Below, in pieces: positions 48,207-64,000 of a stretch of DNA of 64,000 nt. A program made the translations under genes and the position numbers. Source of the stretch: Xestospongia muta. Taxonomy: Eukaryota; Porifera; Demospongiae; Haplosclerida; Petrosiidae. Every line of letters begins with the position of its first letter. The first letter of the stretch is position 1. The stretch is taken from assembly GCA_963693285.1 (NCBI GenBank), contig OY848928.1, positions 558,501-622,500 of the forward strand. The letters are read 5' to 3'. Under the pieces are notes generated by a model, which worked only from the letters and a program-made list of their open reading frames with translations, did not search any database and was not told where the DNA came from.

Positions 48207-50921
48207 TTAGAAGTCCATTTCTTTCTGGCTTTCTAAAATAGCCTGAACTGTCTCACGCAACTCTGGAGGAAGATCTTGCAGTAGTTCAGCCTCTGTCAAA
48301 TTTAAATCTATATCTTGTTCTTCATCAAGTCCTTTACTCTCTTGAAGAACAATCAATTCTGACGGCACTTGACCTGATGTAAGATCCAATTCATCCAAAG
48401 ACTCTTCTGGCTGCAAAAGAGAAAGGAGATCGGACATGTTTAGAAGAGAAGGATCTATAGAATCAACTCCAAGTTCCGTTGTGACAGTTTCCAGGAGGAT
48501 TTTTTCATCAACATCAGTAGACACTAGAGGAGTTGTTGGAGAAGACATAGCATTTATAGATGGTGAAATAAGAGGAGGATGTTGTGGTGATCCTGGGATA
48601 GAAACTTGAGACTCTATAAGAGATGATTCGGACAAGAAGTTTAACTCATTGGATTGTGATGGGGAAAGATTTGTGGAGAGTTCAGCCAAGGTTGGTATGG
48701 CAGGGATGGTTGGGGGTTGAGCAGAAGATAATATAAGTGTATCTGGTTTGATGTTTACTGGTTGGAATAGAGATATAGGCGGTTGGTAAGAAAGAACAGG
48801 AGTAGTTTCTGTAAGTGGCATTGAGTTAGGAAGTGATGGAAAAAGGAAAGAAGATTGAGCAGGTACTGGTTGGGATGGGAGTGAAAACAAGTAAGGTTGA
48901 GTAATAGTAGAAGGAACTGATGCATTGATTAAAGCAGGGAATATAACAGGACTTGTATTAATTGATGGAGTAGGTGGAAGAAAAGGCAAAGGGACGGATG
49001 TAGTTGAAACAAGACTTGGCAGAGGAGAAAGTAACAAGTCAGTTTCTTGAATGTTGTCACTTGTCATCATATCAGGTGAGGTACAAGATGGAGACAATGT
49101 TGGGATATCTAATGAAAGGGGCATTGTTGTCGAAACAACAGGTATTGGTAAATTTTCTGTTTCTTTTACAGACAAATTTACAGCTAGATCATTAGTTTCG
49201 GACAGTGTCGTCTCTATAAAAGTACTAGCACTAGAATCTGGACAAGGAAGAGCTTCAGACTCTAATGATACTAAGAGAGAATTTGAAATAATATCATCGA
49301 CAAGTTTGTTGTCATCATTTTGAAGGTCTTCAATATTTAATGAATCGATTTCAGATTGCTTGTCAAGTGATACTGTAATATCACTGTCATTGACTGGTAT
49401 TACAGATACAATATTACTTGAACTGACTTGAACAGTATCACTCAATGAAGTTGTTAAAGGTTGTGAAACCATGTCACCAATAGATGATTCTAAACCTGAT
49501 TTATCTATAGGAATAACTGGTTCAACCGGTTTAACTGGACTAGTAGGTGGAGTAGCAACAAACTGATAAGAGTTATCTGAAATGCCCAATGGAGTTAACA
49601 GTGGCATAGATCGAAAAGCCACTGGACCATTGACTGCAGACAAGCCTTCAGTTATCATATCAGTATGGCGAGTACTGGGCTCTGATGTGCAAGTACTGAC
49701 AGACGTGAGGTCTGGCATACTGACGCTAAAATGAGCTATTTTAGCTGGAGGAAGATCATCTCTACTAAGGGGAGACAGTGGTCTCTTTAAGGGAAGACGA
49801 GTACACAATTTAGAAGTAACTGAGGTTAATTGTACATTAGCTTCAGTAGAACTAGACATAGTTACTGTTATATCATTAACAGACTCCTGTATTTCTGGTA
49901 CAATATTGGTTGAGTCTTTTTTATCAGTAGAAATAGCAGGACTGTCCTGGATATCTTGAAATGAGAGTCTTTCTGTGTCATCAGTAACTATTGTCATCTC
50001 TTGTTTGCTTTCTTGTTTGTTCTCTTTGTCACTCTTACTGCTGTCTCTATCAATATCTATATCTGCTTGGACTCCAATGGTAGTAGTCTCTGTTTGTCGA
50101 GGATCAGTTTGAATGCTAATGGATCGCTGAGTTGAAGTGGGAGGAGTCACAGTCAAGGGAGCAGGAGGAGCTTTAGAACGAGAACCAGAAGATGGATGTT
50201 GAGCTATTACTGCTTTTAACGCTAGCTGAACCTAGAGATATGTAGATAGTTAGATGAATGGATGGATAGTTATAATAATAATATTACTTGAGAAGGCAAT
50301 TTCTTCTCAGTCTCATCAACTGTTACATCTGGTCTATTTCCACTTCCTCTGACTGTTGACAAAGAAAGAGCAGTGACAACTTGTGCTTGAGTAGGAGCAG
50401 ATAAAGCATTTCTAGCCACAAGCCGTGGGTTACCCCTCCCTGTCCTCTTCCCTTCGGGTAACCAAGATCTCTTACTTTCAGATCCAGAGACACTAAAGTG
50501 AATAATGCAAGAAGGTATCACACACACACACACACACGCACACATACCAGTCTGCAATATAAGTAAGTTCTTCATCACTTATAGCTCGTCTTACTTCAGC
50601 ATAATGGCGATCTACCGATATACTGTAAAGAGAGAAGAACAAGCAATGTCATTATTTAATAATACAAGGAGTCACCTCAGCAGCTGGCTTAATTGTGTTA
50701 ATGTTGCCTTTTTTTCTCTATATAAAATAAGATGTTGAATTTAAACCTAGTACCTACATGCGACATAATAACTAACATTGATAGTTGCCCTTCTGCTCTA
50801 AATGCTGTCACGACGGCAGCATAAGCCTCCAACTCTATATAAAACACATTTATATGCCAATTATCAGCTGCTAGCACTTACCTAAACGTCTTAATACGCG
50901 TCTAGCTTCAGAAACACTCAT
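48207..50921 (-). CDS. EMSY: EMSY homologue (ENT domain)
   Basis: The N-terminal exons encode MSVSEARRVLRRLEAYAAVV, then TAFRAEGQLS, then RHYAEVRRAISDEELTYIA. This matches the ENT domain of EMSY (CKRILRKLELEAYAGVISAL, RHRAEVRRAVNDERLTTIA in human). After it, WLPEGKRTGRGNPRLVARNA parallels the conserved WSIEGRRLVPLMPRLVPQTA segment. Vertebrate EMSY binds BRCA2 and chromatin readers and represses transcription with SIN3/KDM5A. The rest is a long Ser/Thr/Pro-rich, apparently disordered exon (50156-48207) ending in an acidic/Leu-rich tail (ELLQDLPPELRETVQAILES). Start ATG at 50921; stop at 48207. The BRCA2-binding role in this animal is not shown by the sequence. Confidence 0.85.
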
Positions 50922-51227
50922 CTTCCATAACTCCACAATTTATAATCACACCCATAATTAATTATTAGTTGTTAACCACACCCACTACTTAACGGTTTCA
51001 CTAACAACGTACTATACCAATAACATAAACTGGGGTTAGTTTATAATTATATAATTTTCTTATAAACAATACTGTACAATTAAAAACACATCATGTGCTG
51101 TATTAAATAGAGATAAAGCAATTTAGTAGTACAAAGTTAATGCAAGTAAACAAAAAATTGACCCTAATTTGTACAACATTTTACAGCAATTATGTACGTG
51201 ATCAACTGTTTCGCTCTCTAGCAAATT

Positions 51228-54951
<3,724 letters not shown>

Positions 54952-55334
54952 TTCGAAAGGATTCAGTCAAAAAGCGCTAACCTAACCAAAAGAGGACAAA
55001 GATCAGGAGTGACTGACCCCGATCGTGGGAAGCATGTGGTTTTATTGCGCAAGCAGGGTTAACCATACTCAATTGAGGGTGTGGCTTATGGAGGTGTGTC
55101 AGTGTGTCATTAGAAAGGGTGTGGCTGGATGTAAATTGAGTTCAAGTGGTGCAATAGTGTTGATGGTGCAATCATTAATAAAGAACAATTCACTTTCTAT
55201 AAAAGTCATCATTTATCACTCAAATACCAGAGGTTTTAAGATCTAACTAACCTTCACTTTAGGACAGACCCGTCAAGACCAGTTAGTTACAACCAACCAA
55301 CTTCTTCAGGTTGTATACCAGTTTTTTTAAAGTT
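54952..55334. promoter_or_regulatory. divergent promoter region, EEF2 / CCCH-CHY gene
   Basis: Head-to-head gap of 383 bases between the EEF2 ATG and the zinc-finger gene ATG. It is less AT-rich than its surroundings and contains TTCAGTCAAAAAGCGCTAACC and a pyrimidine-rich stretch. No specific site is assigned. Confidence 0.4.
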
Positions 55335-56101
55335 ATGAACGGTAGTTCTTCAGGAGCCTCAGCAACACAAAGTAGTCCCCTCTCTCAATCATCTAACGTA
55401 CCAGTAACTAATACTGTAAGTAACGTACCTTCTACAATTAATTCTTCAAGATCTACCTCTTCAACAAATCATACTCAAATATGCAGGTTTTTTCTCAATA
55501 AACGCACCTGTCCCTACGGCAACCAGTGTCGATTTCGACACTCTACCACCAATCCACCTGTATGCAAGTATTTTCTTGCATCCAATTGTCACTATGGTGA
55601 TTGTTGCAAATTTTACCATCCTAATCCTACTGAGCCGAGTGGTTTCCATGACAACAAGAAGCAATTTGAATCTCCAGTCCAACCTCTTTTAGATGTTAAT
55701 TCATTTCCCAGTATTAGTACTTCCTTATCTAAGAAATATACAAAACCTCGTCCCGTAACCACACACTCAGTCACTCAACCACCTCCATGTCAAGAGAGAC
55801 AAAGAGAGAGCCGAACAAGAGGAGGTCCACCTGAACTCCAATTAGAAGCTTTTTTCAAACGGGCAGCAACGATTCAACCATTACCAGCAATGTCTCGTCC
55901 TAAACCAAAGAAAGCTAGTGGTGGTAACAGTATGATCAATATGGCTGATATAAGAGAGATTGAGATAGAGCAATTAGAGCGACTTTATCCTGGTAATGGA
56001 CATAAATTGGTTGAGAAAAATGGAGATCATTATGTTTATATCATTAAATATCAACCTTCAGATCCTGATTGGGTAAGTTGTAATGGATTTACTGAGTGAC
56101 C

Positions 56102-56168
<67 letters not shown>

Positions 56169-58081
56169 CCTCTCTCTCCTCTGTTAGCCGTACAAACTAA
56201 CAACGTTTAATGTCATGGTATCATTTCCATCTGACTACCCTTTAAAAGTTAGTATTATTGATATTATTAGGATCAGTAACACAGCATACACTCTTCATCA
56301 ACTACAGTATAATATATCATAACAATATCATATAACACAGATATTATATCTGATCTCTATACATTACACTGTCTTCTTATAGCCTTGTAAGATGGAAATT
56401 ACTGATAATAATGATCTTCCACTACCCTGTATAATTGCTATTAATGATGCATTAAATGAACAAAGCAATCAGCTACATACAAGTAACCAGCTGTCTGGAA
56501 ATTACAATTTGATGTTTCGTCCATTGCTCCATTGGTTGGACAAATATATAACTGAAATTATAGCTTCTTCCAATGAATTAGTAAGGATTAATGAACGGAT
56601 GGATGGATGGATGGTCAAACATATATATGGTAGAGAGTGTAATAATCAAATGGACAACTGTTAACTTGTTTCTCTAGCCATCTCTAAAAACTGATGTTCA
56701 ATCTACAAGTGAAGATAACTCTGAACAAGATATAATAGACTCATCAGAAGAGAATAGCGAGAAAAGTGAAGACGACAGTGAAACCGATGATTCTAGGACC
56801 TCCAGATATGTTCGTCCAGTTAAAAGAGGAACTGAAGTTCGTCTCATGGGTCTCCAGTTAAGTAATGGTATAGCAACAGTGCAAGTATCTGTTGTCAAGG
56901 TTACGATGGAGTGTACACGATGTAATAATCATCAGGACATTGTATGTAAAAATGAAAGGTAAAAGCATTGATCCATAAACTGGCTATCTGTCCTTATCTA
57001 TCCATTCATCTTTCTTCCTTTTTATTTTCCCTCTAGTCCTGTCTCTCAAAGTTGTACTAAATGTCATTTTTGTATGACTATTACTGTTCATTCAGACATA
57101 ATTCATGCTTCAAATATTTCTCTTTGTTTTATGGACCTAATAGGGTATAATGGATGTATGGATTGATAAATGGATGTATGGATTGATAAATGGATGTATG
57201 GATTGATAAATGGATGTATGGATTGATAAATAGATGTATGGATTGATAAATGGATGTGTGGATTGATAAATAGATGTATGGATTGATAAATAGATGTATG
57301 GATTGATAAATGGATGTGTGGATTGATAAAAGGATGTGTGGATTGATAAATGGATGTATGGATTGATAAATGGATGCATAAGAGAATGGACAGTAAGATT
57401 GAAGGAGAACAACAATTAAATAAATCACAGAGTCAAAATTTATGCCAATTTTTATTCTTTCTTTAGTTGCAAACCTATTGATTTGATCCTCTCATCCTGT
57501 GAAGGTGTTGTTACATGTATTGAATGTGACAGAGAAGCTTCTCTTAAAGGACTTACCTATGGGCAGCCCTGGACAACGTATTGTAGGTATTGCCACACCT
57601 CCCTCTTTATTAGCTTGGATCAGTGCAAGTTTTTTGTCCATCAGTCTGGTCAAGGTAACTGAAATGTTTTGTGAAAAATTGACTTGATCTCTCATTTTTA
57701 GCTCCTCCCACTGATGGATCAGTTAAACATGTAATAAAAAAAACAAAGAGAGTAGTAGAGTTCTCTGAAGGACACCCCCTACCAGAATTGGGGACATGTA
57801 AACATTATAAAAAAAGTCATCGATGGTTAAGGTAAGTTATCTGATCCATTTGTCCATTTGGTCATCAATCCCTTTGTCTGTTTGTCCATTTACACATCGT
57901 TATATTTATAGGTTCCCATGTTGTGGTAAAGTCTATCCATGTGATGTTTGTCATGATACTGCTGAAGATCATCCAATGGAAAGAGCAAATAGAATGATCT
58001 GTGGATACTGCTCAAGAGAACAAGTAAGTAGTTGTTTTGTCTGTCTGTCTGTCTGTCTATTATCTGTCTGTCTGTCTATTA

Positions 58082-58114
<33 letters not shown>

Positions 58115-58427
58115 TATCTGTCTGTCTGTCTGTCTGTCTATTATCTGCCTGTCTGTCTAGACTTATAATGGAACAAAGCCTTGTACATTATGTGGCTCCA
58201 ATCTTGCTCATATCCATGTAACTCCTCATTGGGAAGGTGGTCAAGGATGTCGTAACAAGACCAATATGAGCAGGTGCATTATTGCTTTCATTGATCCATT
58301 AACATGTGATCTATCTGTCCATTTCAGAAATGATCGTCAGAAATACAAAAACTCAACTAACAAAACATTATGTATGAAAAATCAGCGAGTGGGTGCTAAA
58401 GGCAAAGCTAATCAAGCCAAGAAATAA
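55335..58427 (+). CDS. CCCH / RWD-like / CHY zinc-finger protein
   Basis: ATG 55335 ([14 protein letters not shown]); about nine exons; stop at 58427. In order: two CCCH zinc fingers ([39 protein letters not shown]), a linker, an RWD-like segment ([27 protein letters not shown]), an acidic Ser-rich stretch, several CxxC pairs ([24 protein letters not shown]), and a C-terminal CHY zinc finger ([26 protein letters not shown]) followed by CGYCSREQ and [13 protein letters not shown] fingers occur in the E3 ligase RCHY1 and in Hot13-like proteins; no RING finger is seen here. CCCH fingers suggest RNA binding. The function is unknown. Confidence 0.8.
56106..56179. repeat. CT microsatellite in zinc-finger gene intron
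   Basis: A CT run on the coding strand that ends just before the acceptor TGTTAG of the next exon ([18 protein letters not shown]). Confidence 0.9.
57146..57378. repeat. 20-base minisatellite in zinc-finger gene intron
   Basis: About eleven copies of ATGGATGTATGGATTGATAA with single-base variants; antisense frames are open but repetitive. Confidence 0.95.
58036..58160. repeat. CTGT repeat ending at a 3' splice site
   Basis: (CTGT)n with periodic CTATTAT interruptions; it ends CTGTCTAG directly before the exon reading [12 protein letters not shown]. Confidence 0.9.
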
Positions 58428-58815
58428 CTATTAATAATAGTTAATTAACTACAATAATTATGAGTGATTTATATTATAGTATCCTGTTATTATAGCTATT
58501 GATTGTTTTGCCTGTAACTTTAAATTATGTCATGGAATTTAATAATGATTACTACAATAAACAATAGTTTGTTTAATAGTTGTTCTTAGAGTGAGATAGT
58601 ATCACAATACTGGAGTCAAATGTCTTAAATCCTTCGTCTGTGTCTCTGTTCTTAAATATACTGTCTTTATACTCCTACAAAAGTTGCTTTAAATTTGTGG
58701 ATAGGGACATATTGTTGCCATGGTAATGTAACATTTTTGAACTATTTAATTAATTAAATTAAAAATCAATAATACAGTCACCAATAAACAAAAGTCACGA
58801 ACAAAACTAATACAA

Positions 58816-58861
<46 letters not shown>

Positions 58862-58881
58862 ACACATACACACACACACAT

Positions 58882-58912
<31 letters not shown>

Positions 58913-58914
58913 CA
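58428..58914. other. convergent intergenic gap with CA microsatellite
   Basis: Gap between the zinc-finger gene and the FERM gene stop. It contains AATAAAC near 58556 and a CA/CATA repeat (about 58816-58912). No gene is seen. Confidence 0.6.
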
Positions 58915-60622
58915 TTATAGCTCTGTTTCTGTGTCTGCCTGAGAGCTATCATAGACAAGACTTCTAATATGTGGATCAATAACAAAAGAACTATCTTGAC
59001 TTAATGTTGCTAGGGTTGCTACGGTAACAACACTCTCTCCTACACGAGTATTGCTGGGAGAGTGATAGAGATTCTGTAATAAAAGAAGAGTTTAAAAGTA
59101 AAGGATTATTTTCCATGAGTCTTACCGATGCAGAGTGGTATTGACGGGGATCAGAGCGTTGGTGATAATGATGATTATGTCCGTTACGAGAATACTTGCC
59201 ATTGTATTTCTTGTTACTAAAGAACAAATAGATCAATAGATGGATGAATGGATAGATAGATAGATAAATGGATAGATAGATAGATGGATGAATGGATAGA
59301 TAAATGGATGAATGGATAGATAGATAGATGAATGGATAGATAGATGGATGAATGGATAGATAGATGAATCAATGGATAATAGATAAATAAATGAATGGAT
59401 AGATAGATGGATGAATGGATAGATGGATGATAGGATAGATAGATAATGAATGGATGTTACTGGATTTTACTACATGACTACATGTTTCTTACTGTTGCAT
59501 TGTCATGGATCGATAAGAATAATAATTATTGGACATGGGAGCTGGAGATTTGTATCCATTATCATATCTTATTCCTCTATCTGATCGTCTTCTCTCTCGT
59601 GGCTGTTCTTCCTTCTCTTTTTGACTTTCCCGATGATCGCTATAGTGATGATATGGGTTTTTTTGACATTTAGATAACCCTTCCTCTAAAAGTTCAGTAA
59701 TACAATCCAAGTTATCAATCTCTTCTCGTTGATCACGAATTTCTTCAACACTACCTAATGATGGATCCAATCTCTCACGTGAATCGTGAAAAATATAGTT
59801 GTTACTCATATTGGCTCCAATAGTAAATACGTCACTTGGGTCAACACGAGCTGGGAGAGTGGAGGCTTTTCTTGGAGGTTCTCCTTGAATCATAGTAAGA
59901 GAGGGAGGAGTAGAGGCAAGTTCTTTTTCTTCCAATGTAGGTAAAATATGAATGGTGGGAGAATCTGGAACCGCTGTTGGACTAAGAGAGAGAGAGAGAG
60001 AGAGAGAGATATTGATAATAAAGAACTAAATTCTATTAAAGGTCACATTAGATGTAAATACCAACCAGTTGATAGTAAATACTAACATCAGAATTCTCCA
60101 GTGATACAATACAATTGTATTTGTTTCTAAATAAGTTTTAAGAAAATGCTGTTTTATTTTAACTAAAAATCTATTTTGCTAGACAACTAGTCCGGTAATT
60201 CAGTACATGACACAATCATTGGAATATTTCCTCTTGAAATCAAAATCCTATTAAGAAAGCCTCTAAAATGAGACAACACTACAAATACCACCTCATAAAT
60301 AAATACATACATACACACATACATATAGTAACTATAGCAACACACCAAACAATTAAATATAATTTGACAACAATCATGTCAAATGTGTTGACAACATGTA
60401 TTTGAAGTGTGAAGGATAGAATAGTAGATCACATTTCACTAATGATGTGATGATAACTCAATTATAAATCACTTGTATATATTGTACTATTATTATATAG
60501 CATTGTGATATTACTTTGTATGGATGTGATCATTGGGTGTAATTGTGAGAATTATGTCCTGTTCTCTGAACTCAGGGCCTTAATGAAGACTGAACTTATT
60601 AAATATAGACCCTAGGGTAACC

Positions 60623-60685
<63 letters not shown>

Positions 60686-63600
60686 ACATCGTATCATTGA
60701 TGGGATAGGGATATCTAATGATATACAGTATCAAATAACCGTCAAAGATGGGGGAGAGAGATGATGTACAACTATTTTTAAGCATACACGATAGTCCCTT
60801 AAAGTAGACAAGGAAACACCTGGATAATTGCTGAGTCATAGCAGATATACACACATACATATTACTTATATATCCTGTACTTTGAGCTACAAACTTTAAA
60901 GAGTCTCTCAAATGATATTAGAAACCTTAACAAATATTGAATAAATAACAAAACCACATAGCCACATCTATACAGTGTATCATGTGTCTGACATGTGCAT
61001 TACTTGTTTTGTTTGTAAAACATTCCATTTCATTGTGTACCTTTGTAATAGTTCCTCGCTAGTCTCTATTAGGGGAGTGGTCATGCTTCCACTAGATGCA
61101 CTATGGACGTGATTTATTCGTGAAGAAGAAGGAAATGAGTGATTCTCGTTTACAGGTTTATCAGAGGACACAACGAGGGAGAGATCTGTTGGATTTGAGA
61201 ATGAGTTATGGTTGTTTTGATAACGTGATGGAGCCGAGATGCTGCAAGACATAATGAGAGGGATTATATATCAAGTTCATATTAACAACTTAATCAGTTT
61301 GTATAATGTCTACTATTATCAAAACTGTTTTTATATTCATTTGTTAGTCTGTCTATCATTCATCCATTTATCCATCCATACATCCATTTATTATCTGATT
61401 CATCCATACCTAGACACTGTAGAACCTTTACGATGCAACGAGGAGTGTTGTCTTGATTTATTAGGTAACCTATTACGGTAATCAAGTCAATTCTTATTAC
61501 ATAACCAACATCACTACACAACAAACTGTCATTACATAAAACTGTTTCACAAAATGTCTACTTAAACCACAAAATAGTGAAATAGTTATTATCATAAATT
61601 CTTTAACACACAACAAATAAGTATAGTTGTTTCCTAAAGCATTAATATTACCCTTGTGTGTACTATAATTCAAATTTAACATTTTATTTAGTTAATTTTA
61701 GAGAGTATGTTAGTATTACACAGTACCTTGTCGATAGAAATCTCCTGAAACCCGAGAGAGGGTGTATGACATCACTGTTGCTATGGAGAATAAACAAATA
61801 GTACTTAAAATGAATTATCTAAACATAACACAACATAATGTTGTACTTGTTATCCGGCATATCTTAATTCATCAGTTATTGTGTGTTGTTGTTTGCAGTA
61901 ATGCTGACCATAATAGGTTGTAATGACAACGTGCAGAGTGTTCTATTGTCTAACAGAACACTTAAATTAGTCCTTAAAATATATCAGTTATTTTGTGTAC
62001 TCATATATAAACCAGTTATAATAGTGTTACAATAACGATATATAACAATGTAATATATATTGTAATATGAGAATCGACCCTTTAATTCACTAGTGTGATG
62101 TACTAATTATATCAAGATGGAGTGGGTGTGAACGGCTTGACAAACAAACAAACGATAACAATTTTATTCTTACCAATAATGGTTTCTCATTTGTACACAT
62201 ATTAATCCAATTTGTTTAGAGATTTTGGATGTAGGACAACGAAATGAGTGTTCACCTCCAGTTTGGTTCTATAAAGAATTTAATAATGGACATATATAAT
62301 TGATATGAATGGATACATAAGAGAATAATGGATATATAATTGAGAATATTGGATACATAAGAGAATAATGGACACATATTTAAAATAATAGATACATAAG
62401 AGAATAATGGACACATAATTTTTATAATTACTACCAAATTATTACACTATAATTTAATTACATATATATATATAGCGTCTCATAGCTTTTACAAATCTCT
62501 GTTACCAAACAACAGATACAACTATTACTATCCTTATTTGAAAGACTTCAATGTACATTGTTGTTGCCAAAAGAACCAAACCATATTACAACACACACAC
62601 ATTTCTTTTACAACTAGTATTCATCCCTTTTACAGAGGGAATTATTCTAGCATGTAATTTACGTTGTAATGACAAGATATTTTGAAAACAGTAATAAAAT
62701 GATAATAGTAAATGTGTGGTCTACAAAATTAGAATTATTCAAACAGTGTGAATAAAACAACAATTTGATATGTGTATATCAATTGAATTCGTAATAGCAT
62801 AACTTCTGTCTACTTGAAATTACATTTTTTAAAAAATTGGGTTTTGTTTATTTACTTAACTCACATAAGCACTTTGAGTTTGGAAGTTAAGTGTTCGATG
62901 ACGAATACTAATTAAACTGATCATCTCCCTATTGTGTAAGAGAACACCATTAACTTTAAATAAACACATTATATTATCACATATGGAATGACATCTCACA
63001 TTTAATAACACAATAGAATGAACTCTAGTGTTGATAGATATATTCAAACATTTTTCATTCATCTATCCATTCTTCCACCTAACCAATCCAACCATCCATC
63101 TATTCATCCATTAATCCAACCATCCATCTATTCATCCATTAATCCAACCATCCATCTATTCATCCATTAATCCAACCATCCATCTATTCATCCATTAATC
63201 CAACCATCCCTCTATCCATCCATTCATCCAACCATCCATCCATTCATTTATTAATCCAACCATCCATCTATCCATTCATTCATCCAACCATCCATTCGTT
63301 ACTCACCAATGCAGGACAACAGTCTGGATATTACCCATTAATACTTCAATACCATGAGGACCACAAGCCAGTGATACAGGTCGATTCTGGTCATCCTACA
63401 CAACAAGAACAAACATTACATTATGAACCGTTGAACTCATTTAGTACTAACTAACAAAGGTCATATGCTGTCACTGACTGACTATCTAAGCTACTTAAAT
63501 ACATACACTATGTAATAACATCCATGGGAGTAATAGAAAGGTATGTGATAATGTATTTCCTTACAAGGAATCTACAATAACTCTCCTAGTGTAGTTATTG

Positions 63601-64000
63601 TAACTTAACTAAAACTATGAATGCTATGTTATTATTAGTTTGTATTAATCGAACTGGCATTACAATACAAACTAAAATATGATGCTATTATTAGAGACAT
63701 GAATGATCCATTAACAAATAAAAACTTGTTTGTATGTGATCAATGCAACATTTGTGTGTGTTTATTAATGTTTCTGTACTTGTATGTTGAAGATAATGGA
63801 GCCATAGCCACTGAGTGTCTCAGCTATCGATAAAAATTCATTGATACATTCGTCAATGCGTAGTCCTCTAATATACGGATATTATAAATAGAATAAAAGG
63901 AGAGATAGATAAATGAATGAGTGAATAATGGATGGATAGATGGATTAATGGATGGATGGATAGATGGACTAATGGATAGATGGATAGAGGGATTAATGGA
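58915..64000 (-). CDS. FERM-domain protein, C-terminal part (partial)
   Basis: The 5' end is beyond the window. Exons near 63865-63780 (LRIDECINEFLSIAETLSGY), 63396-63307 (VSLACGPHGIEVLMGNIQTV) and 62270-62172 (HSFRCPTSKISKQIGLICVQ) together look like the F3 (PH-like) lobe of a FERM domain. The remaining exons are Ser-rich and disordered (for example DVIHPLSGFRRFLS near 61760, NPTDLSLVVSSDKPV near 61180, and MEEKELASTPPSLTM near 59930). The last exon ends SSQADTETEL then stop (58915-58917), fitting a class I PDZ ligand. It is probably a membrane-cytoskeleton adaptor; the subfamily is not recognised. Confidence 0.55.
59225..59452. repeat. GATA/GGATAGATAGATGAAT repeat in FERM gene intron
   Basis: Irregular tandem array of ATGGATAGATAGATGAATGG-type units. 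Confidence 0.9.
60000..61015. other. long intron of the FERM gene
   Basis: About 1 kb without a recognised exon. It contains a GT microsatellite (60625-60681) and otherwise AT-rich unique sequence. On the minus strand the CT tract at 59986-60009 ends CTTAG before the next exon. Confidence 0.55.
63058..63300. repeat. AACCATCCATCTATTCATCC minisatellite in FERM gene intron
   Basis: About seven ~36-base units of CCATCTATTCATCCATTAAT plus CCAACCAT. A related TGGA array on the opposite strand begins near 63905 and runs to the window end. Confidence 0.9.

Noticed and set aside
49004..49323. Plus-strand frames within EMSY
   Set aside because: Antisense shadows of the long Ser/Thr/Pro-rich EMSY exon.

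Overview
This is nuclear DNA of an animal with an AT-rich, compact genome: intron-dense genes a few hundred bases apart, many introns of only 40-100 bases, and abundant simple repeats (GA/CT, TCCA, CA). The gene content is metazoan: receptor tyrosine kinases with a Frizzled-like ectodomain, Miro, EMSY, a KNL2/MIS18BP1 homologue, a Death-domain protein and a FERM protein. Style and content fit a demosponge such as Amphimedon best. That species guess is inference.

Layout. 1-3.8 kb: two tandem minus-strand FZ-domain receptor tyrosine kinase genes, the first cut by the window edge. 3.9-10.5 kb: a large minus-strand helical-repeat gene that I read as MEI1 (meiotic double-strand-break protein). 9.7-33.7 kb: an ~8 kb segment present three times in direct tandem. 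Each unit holds the MEI1 5' end (minus), a head-to-head plus-strand membrane-protein gene (TMEM237-like), a repeat-rich convergent intergenic stretch, and the 3' part of KNL2/MIS18BP1 (minus). The outermost parts remain joined to unique sequence, so one complete MEI1 (unit 1 outward) and one complete KNL2 (unit 3 outward, to 35.2 kb) survive. Each of the two internal junctions joins a MEI1 head to a KNL2 tail.

35.4-41.1 kb: Miro (RHOT), minus. 41.2-42.0 kb: an unrecognised intronless plus-strand gene sharing a promoter with Miro. 42.9-43.5 kb: a DNPH1/Rcl-like nucleotide hydrolase with altered active-site residues. 44.4-47.7 kb: a COR-like/Death-domain protein with no Roc GTPase seen. 48.2-50.9 kb: EMSY, minus. 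51.2-55.0 kb: elongation factor 2, minus. 55.3-58.4 kb: a CCCH-RWD-CHY zinc-finger protein, plus. 58.9 kb to the window end: a FERM protein with a possible C-terminal PDZ ligand, minus, 5' end outside the window.

The most remarkable part is the triplicated block. The duplication fuses a meiosis gene to a CENP-A-deposition gene, and at both junctions a candidate splice acceptor would keep the KNL2 frame open. Two of the three membrane-gene copies carry visible lesions. All intron-exon structures were read by eye from frames and GT/AG sites; coordinates given as gene spans include introns.
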